Both the position numbers and the translations under genes were made by a program. From Moraxella sp035181385 (GTDB lineage: Bacteria; Pseudomonadota; Gammaproteobacteria; Pseudomonadales; Moraxellaceae), in the NCBI RefSeq assembly GCF_035181385.1, contig NZ_JAXCJK010000001.1:434001-498000 (forward strand): DNA of 64,000 nt, read 5' to 3'. The notes beneath the pieces are model-generated. The model was not told the DNA's origin, searched no databases, and saw only the letters and a program-made list of their open reading frames with translations. Below are positions 54,174 through 64,000 of the stretch, piece after piece. Position 1 is the first letter of the stretch, and every line of letters starts with the position of its first letter.

Positions 54174-57100
54174 TTATGAATCACTATCAAGCGTTTTGAT
54201 TTGTTGTAACATCGTTTCATACAAAGGCACGCTTAATCGCCCTATCGTACTTAGCACCTCATCTGGGCTGATATCGCCAATTACCAAAGCAACCAATTCA
54301 TCAACCCACTCGTCATTAATATCCACTTGACTCATGTCGCCACCTGCTTTGGCAATGATAAGAGCATTTAATGGCATTAGGGCAATTGGCAACTTAGCAC
54401 CGATCAACACAAATAACACCAAATTCACCAAATACCGCCTGGCAACCTCTGCAAGCATGGGTGCAAATTGATAAGTGTCAGCCGATTTTAGTTTTAAGGC
54501 ATTTAGCTGTGATGATGAGCCTTGATATTGCCAAATACTTGCCCCACGCCCATGCACCACATCATCTTGGGTTGTTTTTCGATGAATCTGCCAAATCAGA
54601 TGATGCACCCAAAAGCCGATCAACTTATCAGCAGACGCCCGACTCACCAATAGATTTAGCCAAAGCGTCTCATCGCACATCGGCACGCTGGCAACAACTT
54701 TTATAGGATATTGCCCCATATTGAGCGTCATCACCTGTTCATGCGTTGTGGTCATCATGGCTGAAAAATCAGTTGGTTGTGCCACGCCACTTGCCAAAGC
54801 GTGCTGTTTGATGACATCAAAAAATGCCAAAAATCTCTTACCCACAAAACCAATACCATCTTGCAAAACACGCCAACGCACCACACCAGCAGGAAGCAAT
54901 GAGTCATGGTACAAGGTGCTAAGTCGCATTAACGCTTCTTGGGAGAAATCTTGCCCAGACAGCTTATTATTAGACAGTTGTTTAAGGTCTATCTCTTCTA
55001 CCGCCCTACCATCAAACACACCTGTACCAAAAACTTGTGCAATCATTTGGCATAATTGCCAATTTCCCAGCCCGTCAAGCGACAATGGCTCATTCATCTG
55101 ATCATCATCAGCCCCATCATCAATGGCAAATTTACCACGCAAATAATGTCGTATGGGTGATTTGATGACATTGGCAATCGTTTGTGCGGTCAGATAATTT
55201 GGCAATTTCAGGCGATATGTAATAAAAAGCTCGTCCATATCTTCATCAATATTTTCGCCTTGATTGTTTTTAACCAAAATATTTGCAATATGCCCCACTT
55301 CATCATCACTTGGCAAAATAACGAAAGGTTTATCATCAGATGACTTTTGGTCATCAATGATTTTCCTGACTTGTTGCCAGATGGGTGCAGGTGGTAAAGA
55401 CAGTTTTTGTTCTCGCTTTTTATTGTCAATCAATTGACTTAGGGTGTTTTTGAAAAAATCATCATCTTTAATCTCAAAAGAGCGATTCTCATAAAATACC
55501 CCCTCTTCAAAGCTCATTGCGTGATGGTAGGTTACTAAATATCGCTCAATTAAGTTTGGTAGCAATAATGCTAACGACTGTACATTCTCGTCTTTGATGT
55601 CAGCCAATTGCCAATCAACATCTGCCTTAAAAAACTCAATCAACTCACCCACAGGAGAAGCTGGTAGCAGCACCGTATTGCCATCTGCACTGATGCCATC
55701 ATAAAAAATTGCACAAGCATCTTTTGTGCATAACACGGCGTCCAAAAAAGCTCCGTTATCATCATCTTCATTGGTGCGATCGCCACGCCGTTTTAGCCCA
55801 GCTCGCATAAGGTCTAGGCGAAAATTGTTATCTTGGCGTGGAAAAGCAGATAAATTCATGCCAAGCATCAATGTTAAGCCAAATGGAATGCTTCGCAATG
55901 CACCAAATCTTGCCACCGTAATCACGCCAGATGGCTCGGCGGCTATCGCCTGCATACCCACTGCCTCTGCCAAGCTTTCTAGTACAAATTCAAGGCTAAG
56001 ACAAATGTCATCTTGGGCAACATAAGCTGTGTCATCATGTATTTGTTTATGATAATTAACATTGGCCCTAAGGCTTGACATCATGGCATTTTTTGCTTCA
56101 AAAATCGCACGCATTTGCACGGTTTGTTTCATGCCATAAAAATAGCCATCAATCACCTCATGCTCAATTTTTTGAAGCCATGCTTGTACGGTATCAATTC
56201 GCTGATAATCATCAGAAAATTTTAATAAGGCTTCACGCATGGCGCACAATGCCACAACAATTTGTGTATCGTTTAGCCCAATGCCATCAATAGGTAATGT
56301 CGCCTCCTTATTGTGAGAATCTATCCAATCAAAAGGATGTAACACTTCACTGGCATCTAGGCTATCTGGGGCGATAAATCCCATAACAATACGGTCAAGT
56401 GCATAACTAAAAGTGTAGCGATAATCAGTATCTGCATCATGCAAGGTTGTGCTGATATGGCGTGCATCAAAGCCACGCTTAAAACCCGCCTGCATGAGTA
56501 GCTCTCTGGCACGATAAGCATCGTCAAAGGTTAAATTAAAATTTTCATAGATACTAGGATTCATCAACCATTCAAAAAAATCTTGTGCATAAAAGCGAGC
56601 CTCTTTTTCCCCCAACAAGCGATAAAAACCAATGATCGCCTGCATCAGTTCATCAATGGTGCGGTCGCTTACCCCTGTGATTTTAATGGGCAGTCTTAGC
56701 CCATCTACACCCACGCCATCAACAAATACCGAACGAATCACATTTTGGGCATTTTCAACATCAGGCAACAGTATCACCACATCAGACAACTGTCTAATCA
56801 CACCATCACCATAATCGGTATTAAGGTATTTGGCAATCATCGTGCGAGCGATTTCTAGCTGGCGTTTTAGGCTGTGGCAAGCATGAATGCTAAGCTCTTG
56901 CAAAGCATGATTTGGCTGACCATGCAATGTCAAGGTGGGCTTTTGATGGGTTTTTTGTGTCAAAATGGACAGCATTTCACCCATTGCCACACCACCATCA
57001 TCCACACCGAGCATTAAAATGTCTTGTTTTAGCTTTTGTAAAATACCATTTCCTGTCTTAGCGATGAATTTGTCCTGCCAATCAATTTTAATGCCAGCAT

Positions 57101-58292
57101 GATTCAAATCTTTTGTATCATCTGTGCCATTGTCGCTATTTTGGTTGTTTTTGACCCAATCATCATTCAACTGTTCATAATAAAATTCACCGCCTGACAT
57201 ATCAGCAAGCATGGCAAAAGTTTCACGAGACTCTTTGCCAAGCCTTGACAACAGCCCATGCCCAAAGTCTTTTAAATAGACCATGTGAGGCTTGATGATT
57301 TGCTGAGTTAAAAGCCAGTTTTTATCAACAATATCCGCCCAAAACATTTTTGATGGGTTTAAATGAAACAGTCGGACATTAATTTTTGATGACAACCGCT
57401 TCAAAAACATAAGCTCAACCTGAGGGATTGTTTGAACCGTAAACAAATACAGCTCCTTTGGCATCTCATCAATGGCTGTCGCACAAGCCACTTGGCCACG
57501 CTTGCCGTCTAGCACCTGCCAAAACCGCTCTTCTAGTCGTTCACGATATTCATAAACCTCACTAAACAATGCCTGCCACAAATAACGAAGCAGTTTTTCA
57601 AGGGCATTATAATGGGCAAATAACCACTCTGGCGTCTCATTTTCTTGCCCAAAACTGTCGGCAAATTTATCCTTTTGACGAATCATGTCATCAACCGCCA
57701 CAGGTAATGGCTTACCCACGCCCCAAGCGTGTAACCACTCTGGGCGATGCGTCAGATATCGTACATAAACTTTAGCAAGTTCATCGCACGCTTGCCACAG
57801 TCGTTGCTCTAAAATGCGTGATTGCCCAAAATGTGAGTGCTTATCAGGTGAAGCGACCGTTATCGTATCAGCAAGTGGCTTGAATAAAAAGTGCAAAACA
57901 TTCGTTTCATCATCTAAAATTCGCTGCAAATCCACTTTGACGATTTGACTTAAAAATCCAAAAATCCGCCAACGCATGACCGACCCAGACAGCACAGCCA
58001 CCTCAGGCACCGCCAACCCATCGTCATTAATACGAGCATCAATTTTTAGCACTTTATCAATCATCTGCCATTGGTATTGCCCCCAAAACTGAGCTGTTAA
58101 TAGTGTACTGATGCCTGCTTTTACAGCCACTTGCTTAGATAGCCAATCGCCAAGCACCACAGATGGCACAATGACGGTAAACGGACGAAAAATTGAGTCT
58201 TGGAGCAAACCGTATTGCTGGTTTTGCTCATAAAAATGAATGAGTTGATTGACCAGTTCGTCCGTGTCATTAGATTGAATGATTTGAAACAT
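54174..58292 (-). CDS. recC: Exodeoxyribonuclease V subunit RecC
   Basis: A 1372-residue subunit that recognises Chi and holds inactivated helicase and nuclease folds. Recognised by IVPSVVLGDWLSKQVAVKAG, FHLNPSKMFWADI and LMLGMNLSAFPRQD. It is longer than the 1122-residue E. coli protein, as in other Moraxellaceae. ATG at 58292 (MFQIIQSND) was chosen by family start; the longer frame adds 50 unlikely residues. First gene of recCBD. Confidence 0.92.
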   Translation of the reverse strand: MFQIIQSNDTDELVNQLIHFYEQNQQYGLLQDSIFRPFTVIVPSVVLGDWLSKQVAVKAGISTLLTAQFWGQYQWQMIDKVLKIDARINDDGLAVPEVAVLSGSVMRWRIFGFLSQIVKVDLQRILDDETNVLHFLFKPLADTITVASPDKHSHFGQSRILEQRLWQACDELAKVYVRYLTHRPEWLHAWGVGKPLPVAVDDMIRQKDKFADSFGQENETPEWLFAHYNALEKLLRYLWQALFSEVYEYRERLEERFWQVLDGKRGQVACATAIDEMPKELYLFTVQTIPQVELMFLKRLSSKINVRLFHLNPSKMFWADIVDKNWLLTQQIIKPHMVYLKDFGHGLLSRLGKESRETFAMLADMSGGEFYYEQLNDDWVKNNQNSDNGTDDTKDLNHAGIKIDWQDKFIAKTGNGILQKLKQDILMLGVDDGGVAMGEMLSILTQKTHQKPTLTLHGQPNHALQELSIHACHSLKRQLEIARTMIAKYLNTDYGDGVIRQLSDVVILLPDVENAQNVIRSVFVDGVGVDGLRLPIKITGVSDRTIDELMQAIIGFYRLLGEKEARFYAQDFFEWLMNPSIYENFNLTFDDAYRARELLMQAGFKRGFDARHISTTLHDADTDYRYTFSYALDRIVMGFIAPDSLDASEVLHPFDWIDSHNKEATLPIDGIGLNDTQIVVALCAMREALLKFSDDYQRIDTVQAWLQKIEHEVIDGYFYGMKQTVQMRAIFEAKNAMMSSLRANVNYHKQIHDDTAYVAQDDICLSLEFVLESLAEAVGMQAIAAEPSGVITVARFGALRSIPFGLTLMLGMNLSAFPRQDNNFRLDLMRAGLKRRGDRTNEDDDNGAFLDAVLCTKDACAIFYDGISADGNTVLLPASPVGELIEFFKADVDWQLADIKDENVQSLALLLPNLIERYLVTYHHAMSFEEGVFYENRSFEIKDDDFFKNTLSQLIDNKKREQKLSLPPAPIWQQVRKIIDDQKSSDDKPFVILPSDDEVGHIANILVKNNQGENIDEDMDELFITYRLKLPNYLTAQTIANVIKSPIRHYLRGKFAIDDGADDDQMNEPLSLDGLGNWQLCQMIAQVFGTGVFDGRAVEEIDLKQLSNNKLSGQDFSQEALMRLSTLYHDSLLPAGVVRWRVLQDGIGFVGKRFLAFFDVIKQHALASGVAQPTDFSAMMTTTHEQVMTLNMGQYPIKVVASVPMCDETLWLNLLVSRASADKLIGFWVHHLIWQIHRKTTQDDVVHGRGASIWQYQGSSSQLNALKLKSADTYQFAPMLAEVARRYLVNLVLFVLIGAKLPIALMPLNALIIAKAGGDMSQVDINDEWVDELVALVIGDISPDEVLSTIGRLSVPLYETMLQQIKTLDSDS

Positions 58293-58586
58293 AATTTTTT
58301 GGCTAAAAGATTTGATGAATGATGATGAATAATAAAAAAACTTTGGGAAAATTTTATGAATAAAACAACACCCCAAATTGTACCTTGATTTGATGAATTT
58401 AGCCATTAGATTTAAAAATTTTAGCCAAAAAACATCAGCCAATCTTAGGCCAAAAATTCTTTTATTTTATTACAAGTTTATTGCAAGCTAAATTTGCTAT
58501 ATTTTCTCATCAGCACTTAAAAAATACCCCAATCAATGCTATAATTTGCCATTCATGCTTCACATCTAGCAACATCAAGGACATTC
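58293..58586. other. recC-dnaE divergent intergenic region
   Basis: AT-rich. TATAAT at 58540-58545 points to dnaE with a weak -35 (TTAAAA). I see no gene or structured RNA. Confidence 0.45.
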
Positions 58587-61500
58587 ATGGCATTTGTGCA
58601 TTTGGGCGTACACAGCGAGTTCGCCATCGTCGATTCTATTGTGCGTATCAAAGACTTAGTTAAGGCTGCTAAGGCAGATGGGCAGACGGCGTTGGCTTTG
58701 GCGGATTTGAACAATATGTTTGCTGTGGTCAAGTTTTATAAGGCTTGCACAGCAGCAGGCATTAAGCCCATCATCGGCTTGGAGGCAACTATTGGCGATG
58801 CCATCGACCGCACAGCCGAAGAAAATGCTCACACTGTCATGCTTTATGCAATGAATAATGACGGCTACAAAAATCTCCTTCGCCTATTATCCGATGCCTA
58901 CACCGACCGCCCCAAGAACGACAATGGCACAGTATCTGTCCATACACCCATCATCACCAAAGATGCCTTGTTTGCTCACAATGATGGCATCATCGCCATC
59001 TTGACCGACCGCTCTGAGACAGCAAATGTCTTAAAGGGCAATCACCCAGAATCTTTTGCCAATTGTGTCAGACCATGGCAAGAGGTCTTTGGTGATCGCT
59101 TATATCTTGGCATTAAACGCACACACACAGGCGACGATGGCTATAATCGCCAAGCCATCATTCAAGGTTCACAAGCTGGCATCGCCATCATCGCCCATAA
59201 TGATGTCCGCTTTATGAACCCTGTGCCAGAGCATCAAAATCTGGGTAAAGATGACGAAGTCAGTAGCGACTTTGATGCTCATGAGGCTCGTGTATGCATT
59301 GCCACAGGCTGGACGCTAGACAGCCCACATCGCCCAAGAAACTACACCGAACAGCAGTATTTTCGTACACAAGACGAGATGGCAAAGTTATTTGCCGACA
59401 TTCCCCAAGTCATCAAAAACACCACACTGCTTGCCAGCCGCTGCAATGTAACACTCACGCTTGGGATTAATGTATTGCCCGACTTCCCCATTCCTGAGGG
59501 TGAGACGATTGAGAGCTTTTTTAGAAAAGTGAGCAATGAAGGCCTTGACCAACGCCTTGCTAAGCTTTATCCTACCCACACCCGTGATGAGAATTGGGAT
59601 AAGACACTTAAAAGCTATCAAGACCGCCTAAATTATGAGCTAGACATTATCTTAAAAATGGGTTTTCCGGGTTATTTTCTCATCGTCATGGATTTTATCC
59701 GCTGGGCAAAAGCCAATGGTGTGCCAGTTGGTCCAGGTCGTGGCTCAGGAGCAGGCTCACTGGTGGCATACAGCCTAAATATCACCGACCTTGACCCACT
59801 TGAATACGATTTGCTTTTTGAGCGTTTTTTAAACCCTGAGCGTGTGTCCATGCCCGACTTTGATATTGACTTTTGTATTGAAGGGCGAGACAGAGTTATC
59901 GACTATGTAGGTCGCACTTATGGGCGTAAAGCGGTATCACAAATCATCACTTTTGGTACAATGGCAGCTCGTGCGGTAGTGCGAGATGTTGCTCGTGTAC
60001 AAGGCAAACCACTGGGTCTTGCTGACAAAATGTCAAAACTCATTCCAAAAACTCCCGGCATTTCGCTTGCTGAGGCCGTACAAGAAGAACAGCAACTTAG
60101 AGAATTGCTGAGTCAAGATTCCACTCACCCAGACCACGAAGCTGCTTTGGAAATTTGGGACATGGCAGAAAAACTTGAAGGCATCACTAGAAATGTTGGT
60201 AAGCACGCAGGTGGTGTACTCATCGCTCCCAATCGCATTTCTGACTTTTCTGCCGTGTATTGTGATGATGAAGGACACCCAGTCAGCCAGTTTGATAAAG
60301 ATGATGTTGAGGCGGTAGGTCTGGTGAAATTTGACTTCCTAGGTCTTCGTAACCTTACCGTCATTCAAGCAGCAGTTGATAACATCAATACCACTCGTGC
60401 CAAACTTGGTCAAGAACCCATTGATCTAGAAAAACTACCCCTTAACGACAGTGCTGTCTATGAATCCGTCTTGCAATCAGGCAATACCACCGCTGTATTC
60501 CAGCTTGAAAGCTCGGGCATGAAAAAATACCTAAAACAGCTAAAACCAACCAATATTGAAGATGTTATTGCGATGTGTGCCTTATATCGCCCAGGTCCAT
60601 TAGAATCTGGCATGGTAACAGACTTTATCGACCGCAAACATGGCATTCAAGAGCCTGCCTACCCCCACCCAGATTTTCAACATGAATGGCTAGAAGCACC
60701 ACTCAAAGCCACCTACGGGGTCATTGTTTATCAAGAACAAGTCATGCAAATTGCCCAAGTTCTATCAGGCTATACACTAGGCGGTGCTGATATGCTTCGC
60801 CGTGCCATGGGTAAGAAAAAACCCGAAGAGATGGCAAAACAACGCAGTATTTTTGTTGAAGGGGCGATTGGGCAAGGCGTATCAGGTGAGCTGGCAGGGC
60901 AGATATTTGATTTGGTAGAGAAGTTTGCAGGCTATGGATTTAATAAATCACACTCAGCCGCTTATGGTGTGCTTGCTTATCAAACGGCTTATTTAAAATA
61001 TTATTACCCTGCTGAATTCATGGCGGCCGTTTTGACATCAGAAATGGACGACACCGACACAATTGTCTTTTTAATTTCTGATTGCAAAGACAACTTTGAT
61101 TTGTCTGTCATTCCACCAAGCGTCAATCACAGCGATTGGCGATTTGTCGTCCAAGATGATAAGACCATCATCTATGGACTCGGTGCGGTCAAGGGCGTGG
61201 GTGAAGAGGCGGTCGCCAGCATTGTCAGGGCAAGAAAAGATGGCGAATTTAAAGACCTCTATGATTTTTGCAATCGTGTGGACATTAAAAAAGTTGGCAA
61301 ACGAGCCCTAGAAGCACTCATCTGTGCAGGTTGCTTTGATGATTTGGCAGTAAAGATCAAACCAGAATTTGCCGCCCAAGAACTACGCCATCATATCCGT
61401 GGCGGACTTTGGGAACAACTGCCAGCCGCTGCTCAGGTTGCCGAACAAAATCGCCAAAACGAGCTGGCTGGTACTTTTGATTTATTTGGTGAGGTTGATG

Positions 61501-62336
61501 ATGGATTGTCAGTCGCTCCAGAATTGCCCAATGTCATCTGGGGCGATCAGACTCGTTTAAAAGGCGAAAAAGACACACTGGGGCTGTATTTGACAGGACA
61601 TCCACTTGACAAATACCGAACCGAGCTCAAAAAGTACACCAACATCACCCAACTTTCTGAACTTGGCGATACAGGTCATAATAAATATGCTCGAGTTGCA
61701 GGGCTGGTCATTGATGTCGCCAACTTTGGCAACCGAGTCGCCATCACGCTTGATGATGGCAGTTGTCGTGTAGAGGTGAGCTGTTTTACCGATAAGTTTA
61801 CCCATCTAAAATCGGTGCTAGAGGCCAAAACGCCCAACGCCACTGAATTACGAAAAATTCCCAAAGAAAACTGGGAAACCATTGAGGATTTAAATGGGGC
61901 AATCATCATCGCAAAGTTAAGCGTGCGTGAGTCTGATGGACGAGTTTTTGCCAGAATGCAAGATGCGATGTCTTTAACACAAGCTCGATTAAAACATTTG
62001 TCAGCTGTTAATATCAAATTACACACCCACGATACAACCGCCTTAGCTGGCATTTTGTCTTTATTAAAAGAAAATCACCCACCAGAAGACATGCCTATTT
62101 TTGAAGACGAAGACAGCATTGAAGATGCGGTTGCCTATGATGAAGAAGGCAATGAAATCATCATGCCAAAGCCTGCCATCATCAAAGACGGCTGTTTGCC
62201 TGTATCGCTGTTCTTATACGATGATTGCAGCATCTCAAAACTTATGGTAAATGACCGCTTTCGCTTATGCCCTAGCGATACTGTCATCAGCGGTTTGCAG
62301 GCGATTTTACCACCAGAGAATATCATATTAAGGTAG
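58587..62336 (+). CDS. dnaE: DNA polymerase III alpha subunit
   Basis: The 1249-residue replicative polymerase. PHP domain (FVHLGVHSEFAIVDSIVRIK and onward), catalytic MPDFDIDFC around residues 421-429, GPGRGSGAGSLVAY, YQEQVMQIAQVLSGYTLGGA, helix-hairpin-helix and OB-fold C-terminal parts. Slightly longer than E. coli DnaE (1160), typical of Moraxellaceae. AAGGA precedes the ATG. Confidence 0.96.
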   Translation: MAFVHLGVHSEFAIVDSIVRIKDLVKAAKADGQTALALADLNNMFAVVKFYKACTAAGIKPIIGLEATIGDAIDRTAEENAHTVMLYAMNNDGYKNLLRLLSDAYTDRPKNDNGTVSVHTPIITKDALFAHNDGIIAILTDRSETANVLKGNHPESFANCVRPWQEVFGDRLYLGIKRTHTGDDGYNRQAIIQGSQAGIAIIAHNDVRFMNPVPEHQNLGKDDEVSSDFDAHEARVCIATGWTLDSPHRPRNYTEQQYFRTQDEMAKLFADIPQVIKNTTLLASRCNVTLTLGINVLPDFPIPEGETIESFFRKVSNEGLDQRLAKLYPTHTRDENWDKTLKSYQDRLNYELDIILKMGFPGYFLIVMDFIRWAKANGVPVGPGRGSGAGSLVAYSLNITDLDPLEYDLLFERFLNPERVSMPDFDIDFCIEGRDRVIDYVGRTYGRKAVSQIITFGTMAARAVVRDVARVQGKPLGLADKMSKLIPKTPGISLAEAVQEEQQLRELLSQDSTHPDHEAALEIWDMAEKLEGITRNVGKHAGGVLIAPNRISDFSAVYCDDEGHPVSQFDKDDVEAVGLVKFDFLGLRNLTVIQAAVDNINTTRAKLGQEPIDLEKLPLNDSAVYESVLQSGNTTAVFQLESSGMKKYLKQLKPTNIEDVIAMCALYRPGPLESGMVTDFIDRKHGIQEPAYPHPDFQHEWLEAPLKATYGVIVYQEQVMQIAQVLSGYTLGGADMLRRAMGKKKPEEMAKQRSIFVEGAIGQGVSGELAGQIFDLVEKFAGYGFNKSHSAAYGVLAYQTAYLKYYYPAEFMAAVLTSEMDDTDTIVFLISDCKDNFDLSVIPPSVNHSDWRFVVQDDKTIIYGLGAVKGVGEEAVASIVRARKDGEFKDLYDFCNRVDIKKVGKRALEALICAGCFDDLAVKIKPEFAAQELRHHIRGGLWEQLPAAAQVAEQNRQNELAGTFDLFGEVDDGLSVAPELPNVIWGDQTRLKGEKDTLGLYLTGHPLDKYRTELKKYTNITQLSELGDTGHNKYARVAGLVIDVANFGNRVAITLDDGSCRVEVSCFTDKFTHLKSVLEAKTPNATELRKIPKENWETIEDLNGAIIIAKLSVRESDGRVFARMQDAMSLTQARLKHLSAVNIKLHTHDTTALAGILSLLKENHPPEDMPIFEDEDSIEDAVAYDEEGNEIIMPKPAIIKDGCLPVSLFLYDDCSISKLMVNDRFRLCPSDTVISGLQAILPPENIILR

Positions 62337-62405
62337 CTTGATACGGCTTAACATTTAAAAATGTGATATCCCCCACTTTTATCATAAATAAAAAACACAA
62401 ACCAA

Positions 62406-63200
62406 ATGAATCATCTTAACCACTTAAAAAACATTCGTATTGTCATGATTGGCACAACCCTACCTGCCAATATCGGCTCTGCTGCTCGTGCCATGCACAC
62501 GATGGGGCTTGATGACTTAATGATCATCAAGCCTCGCCTACCTATTGATGAGACAAGCATTGCCAGTGCCGCAGGGGCGGTAAGTGTTCTTAAAAAAGCT
62601 TGCATTGTTAATACGCTGGACGAAGCACTCGCTGATTGTTCGCTCGTCTTTGCCGCTTCTGCTCGCACTCGTCATCTACCACGCCCTGTCGTTACCCCCA
62701 GTCAAAGTGCAAATATCTTGGCAAACTTTTTTACTCAGCAAATCAAACAACCAGATAATAAAAAACCACCTAAGATTGCCATTTTATTTGGTCGAGAAGA
62801 CAGAGGCCTGACCAACGATGAGCTTGCCGCTGCCGACTACCACATTCAAATTCCTGCCAATCCTGACTATCCTGTACTCAATGTTGCCGCTGCAGTACAG
62901 GTGATTAGTTCGTTCATTTATGATAGATTTATTCAATCAAATGAGGATAAATCAAATAACGCCAATCAAATGACACTCACCATTCGTCAAGACTGGGACG
63001 AGGCCATGATCACTCACAGCCAAAAAGATGCACTCAATGACGCCATCATCAATCTGATGACAAGGCTTGATTTGGCAGATAGCCAAGACTTAAAAAACCT
63101 ACCAAGTCGCTTGTCTCGACTAAGTAGCCGAGTACAGCTTGATCAAAAAGAATATGCTTTATTGCGATCTTTGATTGCCAAAATCAGCCAAAAAATCTAA
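62406..63200 (+). CDS. trmJ: tRNA (cytidine/uridine-2'-O-)-methyltransferase TrmJ
   Basis: A 264-residue SPOUT methyltransferase that modifies position 32 of tRNA. IRIVMIGTTLPANIGSAARA, LFGREDRGLTNDEL and IPANPDYPVLNVAAAVQVIS are the three SPOUT motifs that make the SAM-binding knot. The C-terminal helical extension is the TrmJ type. Just upstream of cysE; in enterics trmJ neighbours iscR. Confidence 0.93.
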   Translation: MNHLNHLKNIRIVMIGTTLPANIGSAARAMHTMGLDDLMIIKPRLPIDETSIASAAGAVSVLKKACIVNTLDEALADCSLVFAASARTRHLPRPVVTPSQSANILANFFTQQIKQPDNKKPPKIAILFGREDRGLTNDELAAADYHIQIPANPDYPVLNVAAAVQVISSFIYDRFIQSNEDKSNNANQMTLTIRQDWDEAMITHSQKDALNDAIINLMTRLDLADSQDLKNLPSRLSRLSSRVQLDQKEYALLRSLIAKISQKI

Positions 63201-63228
63201 CCAACCACGCTTTATTTTAAGGATTGCC

Positions 63229-64000
63229 ATGTCCATCATCAATCGTTTAAAATCACTCATCTTTGCTGTCAATGAAGACATCGAAGCGGTGCTTGACAAA
63301 GACCCAGCTGCTCGTAGCAAAGCTGAGGTTGCCATTACATATCCTGGCATTCACGCACGCACCCTACACCGAGCGGCCCACGCCTTATGGAATGCCGACC
63401 AAAAACTTGCTGCACGCACACTATCGCATATTGGCCGTATGACAACAGGCATAGAAATCCACCCTGCTGCCAAAATTGGTAGACGCTTGTTTATTGACCA
63501 TGGTATGGGCGTGGTCATTGGTGAGACAGCAGAAATTGGTGATGATGTTACCTTATATCATGGCGTTACCTTAGGTGGTGTGTCATGGGAGAAAGGTACA
63601 AAACGCCACCCCACTCTTGGCGATCATGTCGTGGTGGGTGCAGGTGCAAAAATTCTAGGTGGCTTTACTGTAGGCAACAACGCCAAAATCGGCTCAAATG
63701 CTGTTGTCGTTAAGCCCGTCCCTAGCAACACCACAATGATCGGCTCTGCCGCTCGCATGATTGACAAAACCAACAAAAAAGATGCACCAAAAGTCAGTCA
63801 AGAGCAATCAGATGCTGCCAATGAGCTGTTCAATGCCTACGGTCTAAAACCAGACAGCCAAGATCCAATCGCCACCAGTATTGCCGCCCTGCTGGCTCAC
63901 ATTCAAAACCAAGATAAAAAAATATGCGAACTGCAAGCCGCCATCTGCAAACTGGATCCAAACTTTTGTGCCGACATCATCACGCCCATCTGCAAAGATG
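63229..64000 (+). CDS. cysE: Serine O-acetyltransferase (partial, runs off window)
   Basis: CysE makes O-acetylserine from serine and acetyl-CoA, the first step of cysteine synthesis. Residues 55-180 are a left-handed beta-helix of hexapeptide repeats with IGRRLFIDHGMGVVIGETAE (catalytic His) and VGAGAKILGGFTVGNNAKIG. The short N-terminal domain resembles the epsilon-like short form. The frame is open at the window end after 257 codons. AAGGA precedes the ATG. Confidence 0.93.
   Translation, partial: MSIINRLKSLIFAVNEDIEAVLDKDPAARSKAEVAITYPGIHARTLHRAAHALWNADQKLAARTLSHIGRMTTGIEIHPAAKIGRRLFIDHGMGVVIGETAEIGDDVTLYHGVTLGGVSWEKGTKRHPTLGDHVVVGAGAKILGGFTVGNNAKIGSNAVVVKPVPSNTTMIGSAARMIDKTNKKDAPKVSQEQSDAANELFNAYGLKPDSQDPIATSIAALLAHIQNQDKKICELQAAICKLDPNFCADIITPICKD

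Noticed and set aside
1..64000. tRNA or rRNA genes
   Set aside because: I looked for CCA-ended cloverleaf patterns and rRNA-like conserved blocks, especially next to attL/attR, and saw none. The att core lies in a protein gene.

Overview
The window reads as a chromosomal segment of a Moraxella-like gammaproteobacterium (family Moraxellaceae; inferred from protein character and gene content, not proven) that carries one complete P2-like prophage of about 44 kb.

Chromosomal flanks. On the left (1-3229) are lysC, csrA, a HopJ-like gene and the ribosomal protein pair rpmB-rpmG. On the right (47246-64000) are dusB, the recC-recB-recD cluster on the minus strand, dnaE, trmJ and the start of cysE. 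The prophage sits in the 5' end of dusB. A 124-bp direct repeat (3230-3353 and 47205-47328, two mismatches) marks attL and attR. The phage arm rebuilds a full dusB at attR, and a 41-codon dusB stub is left at attL.

Prophage layout. The early region (3.5-8.9 kb) has a PrtN-like activator, an Nmad5-like protein, a membrane-protein gene in the repressor operon, an S24-type CI repressor, a YdaS-type Cro, and a DUF1376-type replication protein with iteron-like repeats. There is no P2-type A initiator, so the early module is lambda-like while the virion module is P2-like: ogr, D, U, T, E/E', FII, FI on the minus strand; V, W, J, I, H, tail-fibre assembly and lysis genes on the plus strand; S, R, HigBA, endolysin, X, L, M, N, O; then P and Q. 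A tyrosine integrase with an extra C-terminal BrnA-like domain abuts attR.

Three accessory islands interrupt this plan: 8.5-13.9 kb (between replication genes and ogr), 29.1-32.3 kb (between lysis genes and S) and 40.5-44.6 kb (between P and Q). They are built from the same reusable parts: (1) a two-gene cassette, seen six times, encoding an 18-22-residue hydrophobic peptide ending in PAY, PAW or NAW, then a small ribbon-helix-helix-like protein; (2) C4-like antisense RNA leaders, three times, ahead of KilA-N or Bro-N antirepressor genes; (3) a late-promoter box followed by an intrinsic hairpin and a single-membrane-span microprotein; (4) small secreted plus coiled-coil membrane protein pairs.

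How it works together. A 25-bp dyad (TGTTGTAAAT-N5-ATTTACAACA) occurs six times, with centres about 55 bp upstream of the inferred late start sites at FI/V, O/P, Q and three island modules. This matches the known placement of P2 Ogr sites and suggests the phage's own Ogr drives both virion genes and the island microproteins. CI and Cro appear to share an 18-bp operator motif at PR and at the promoter of the PrtN/Nmad5 operon. The most notable candidate new system is the peptide/RHH cassette: five of six copies have a strong sigma-70 promoter, a stem-loop exactly at the predicted mRNA 5' end, and a downstream element complementary to the peptide's ribosome-binding site, with one covarying copy. 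It looks like a phage-borne family of autoregulated, type I-toxin-like membrane peptides. No function has been shown.
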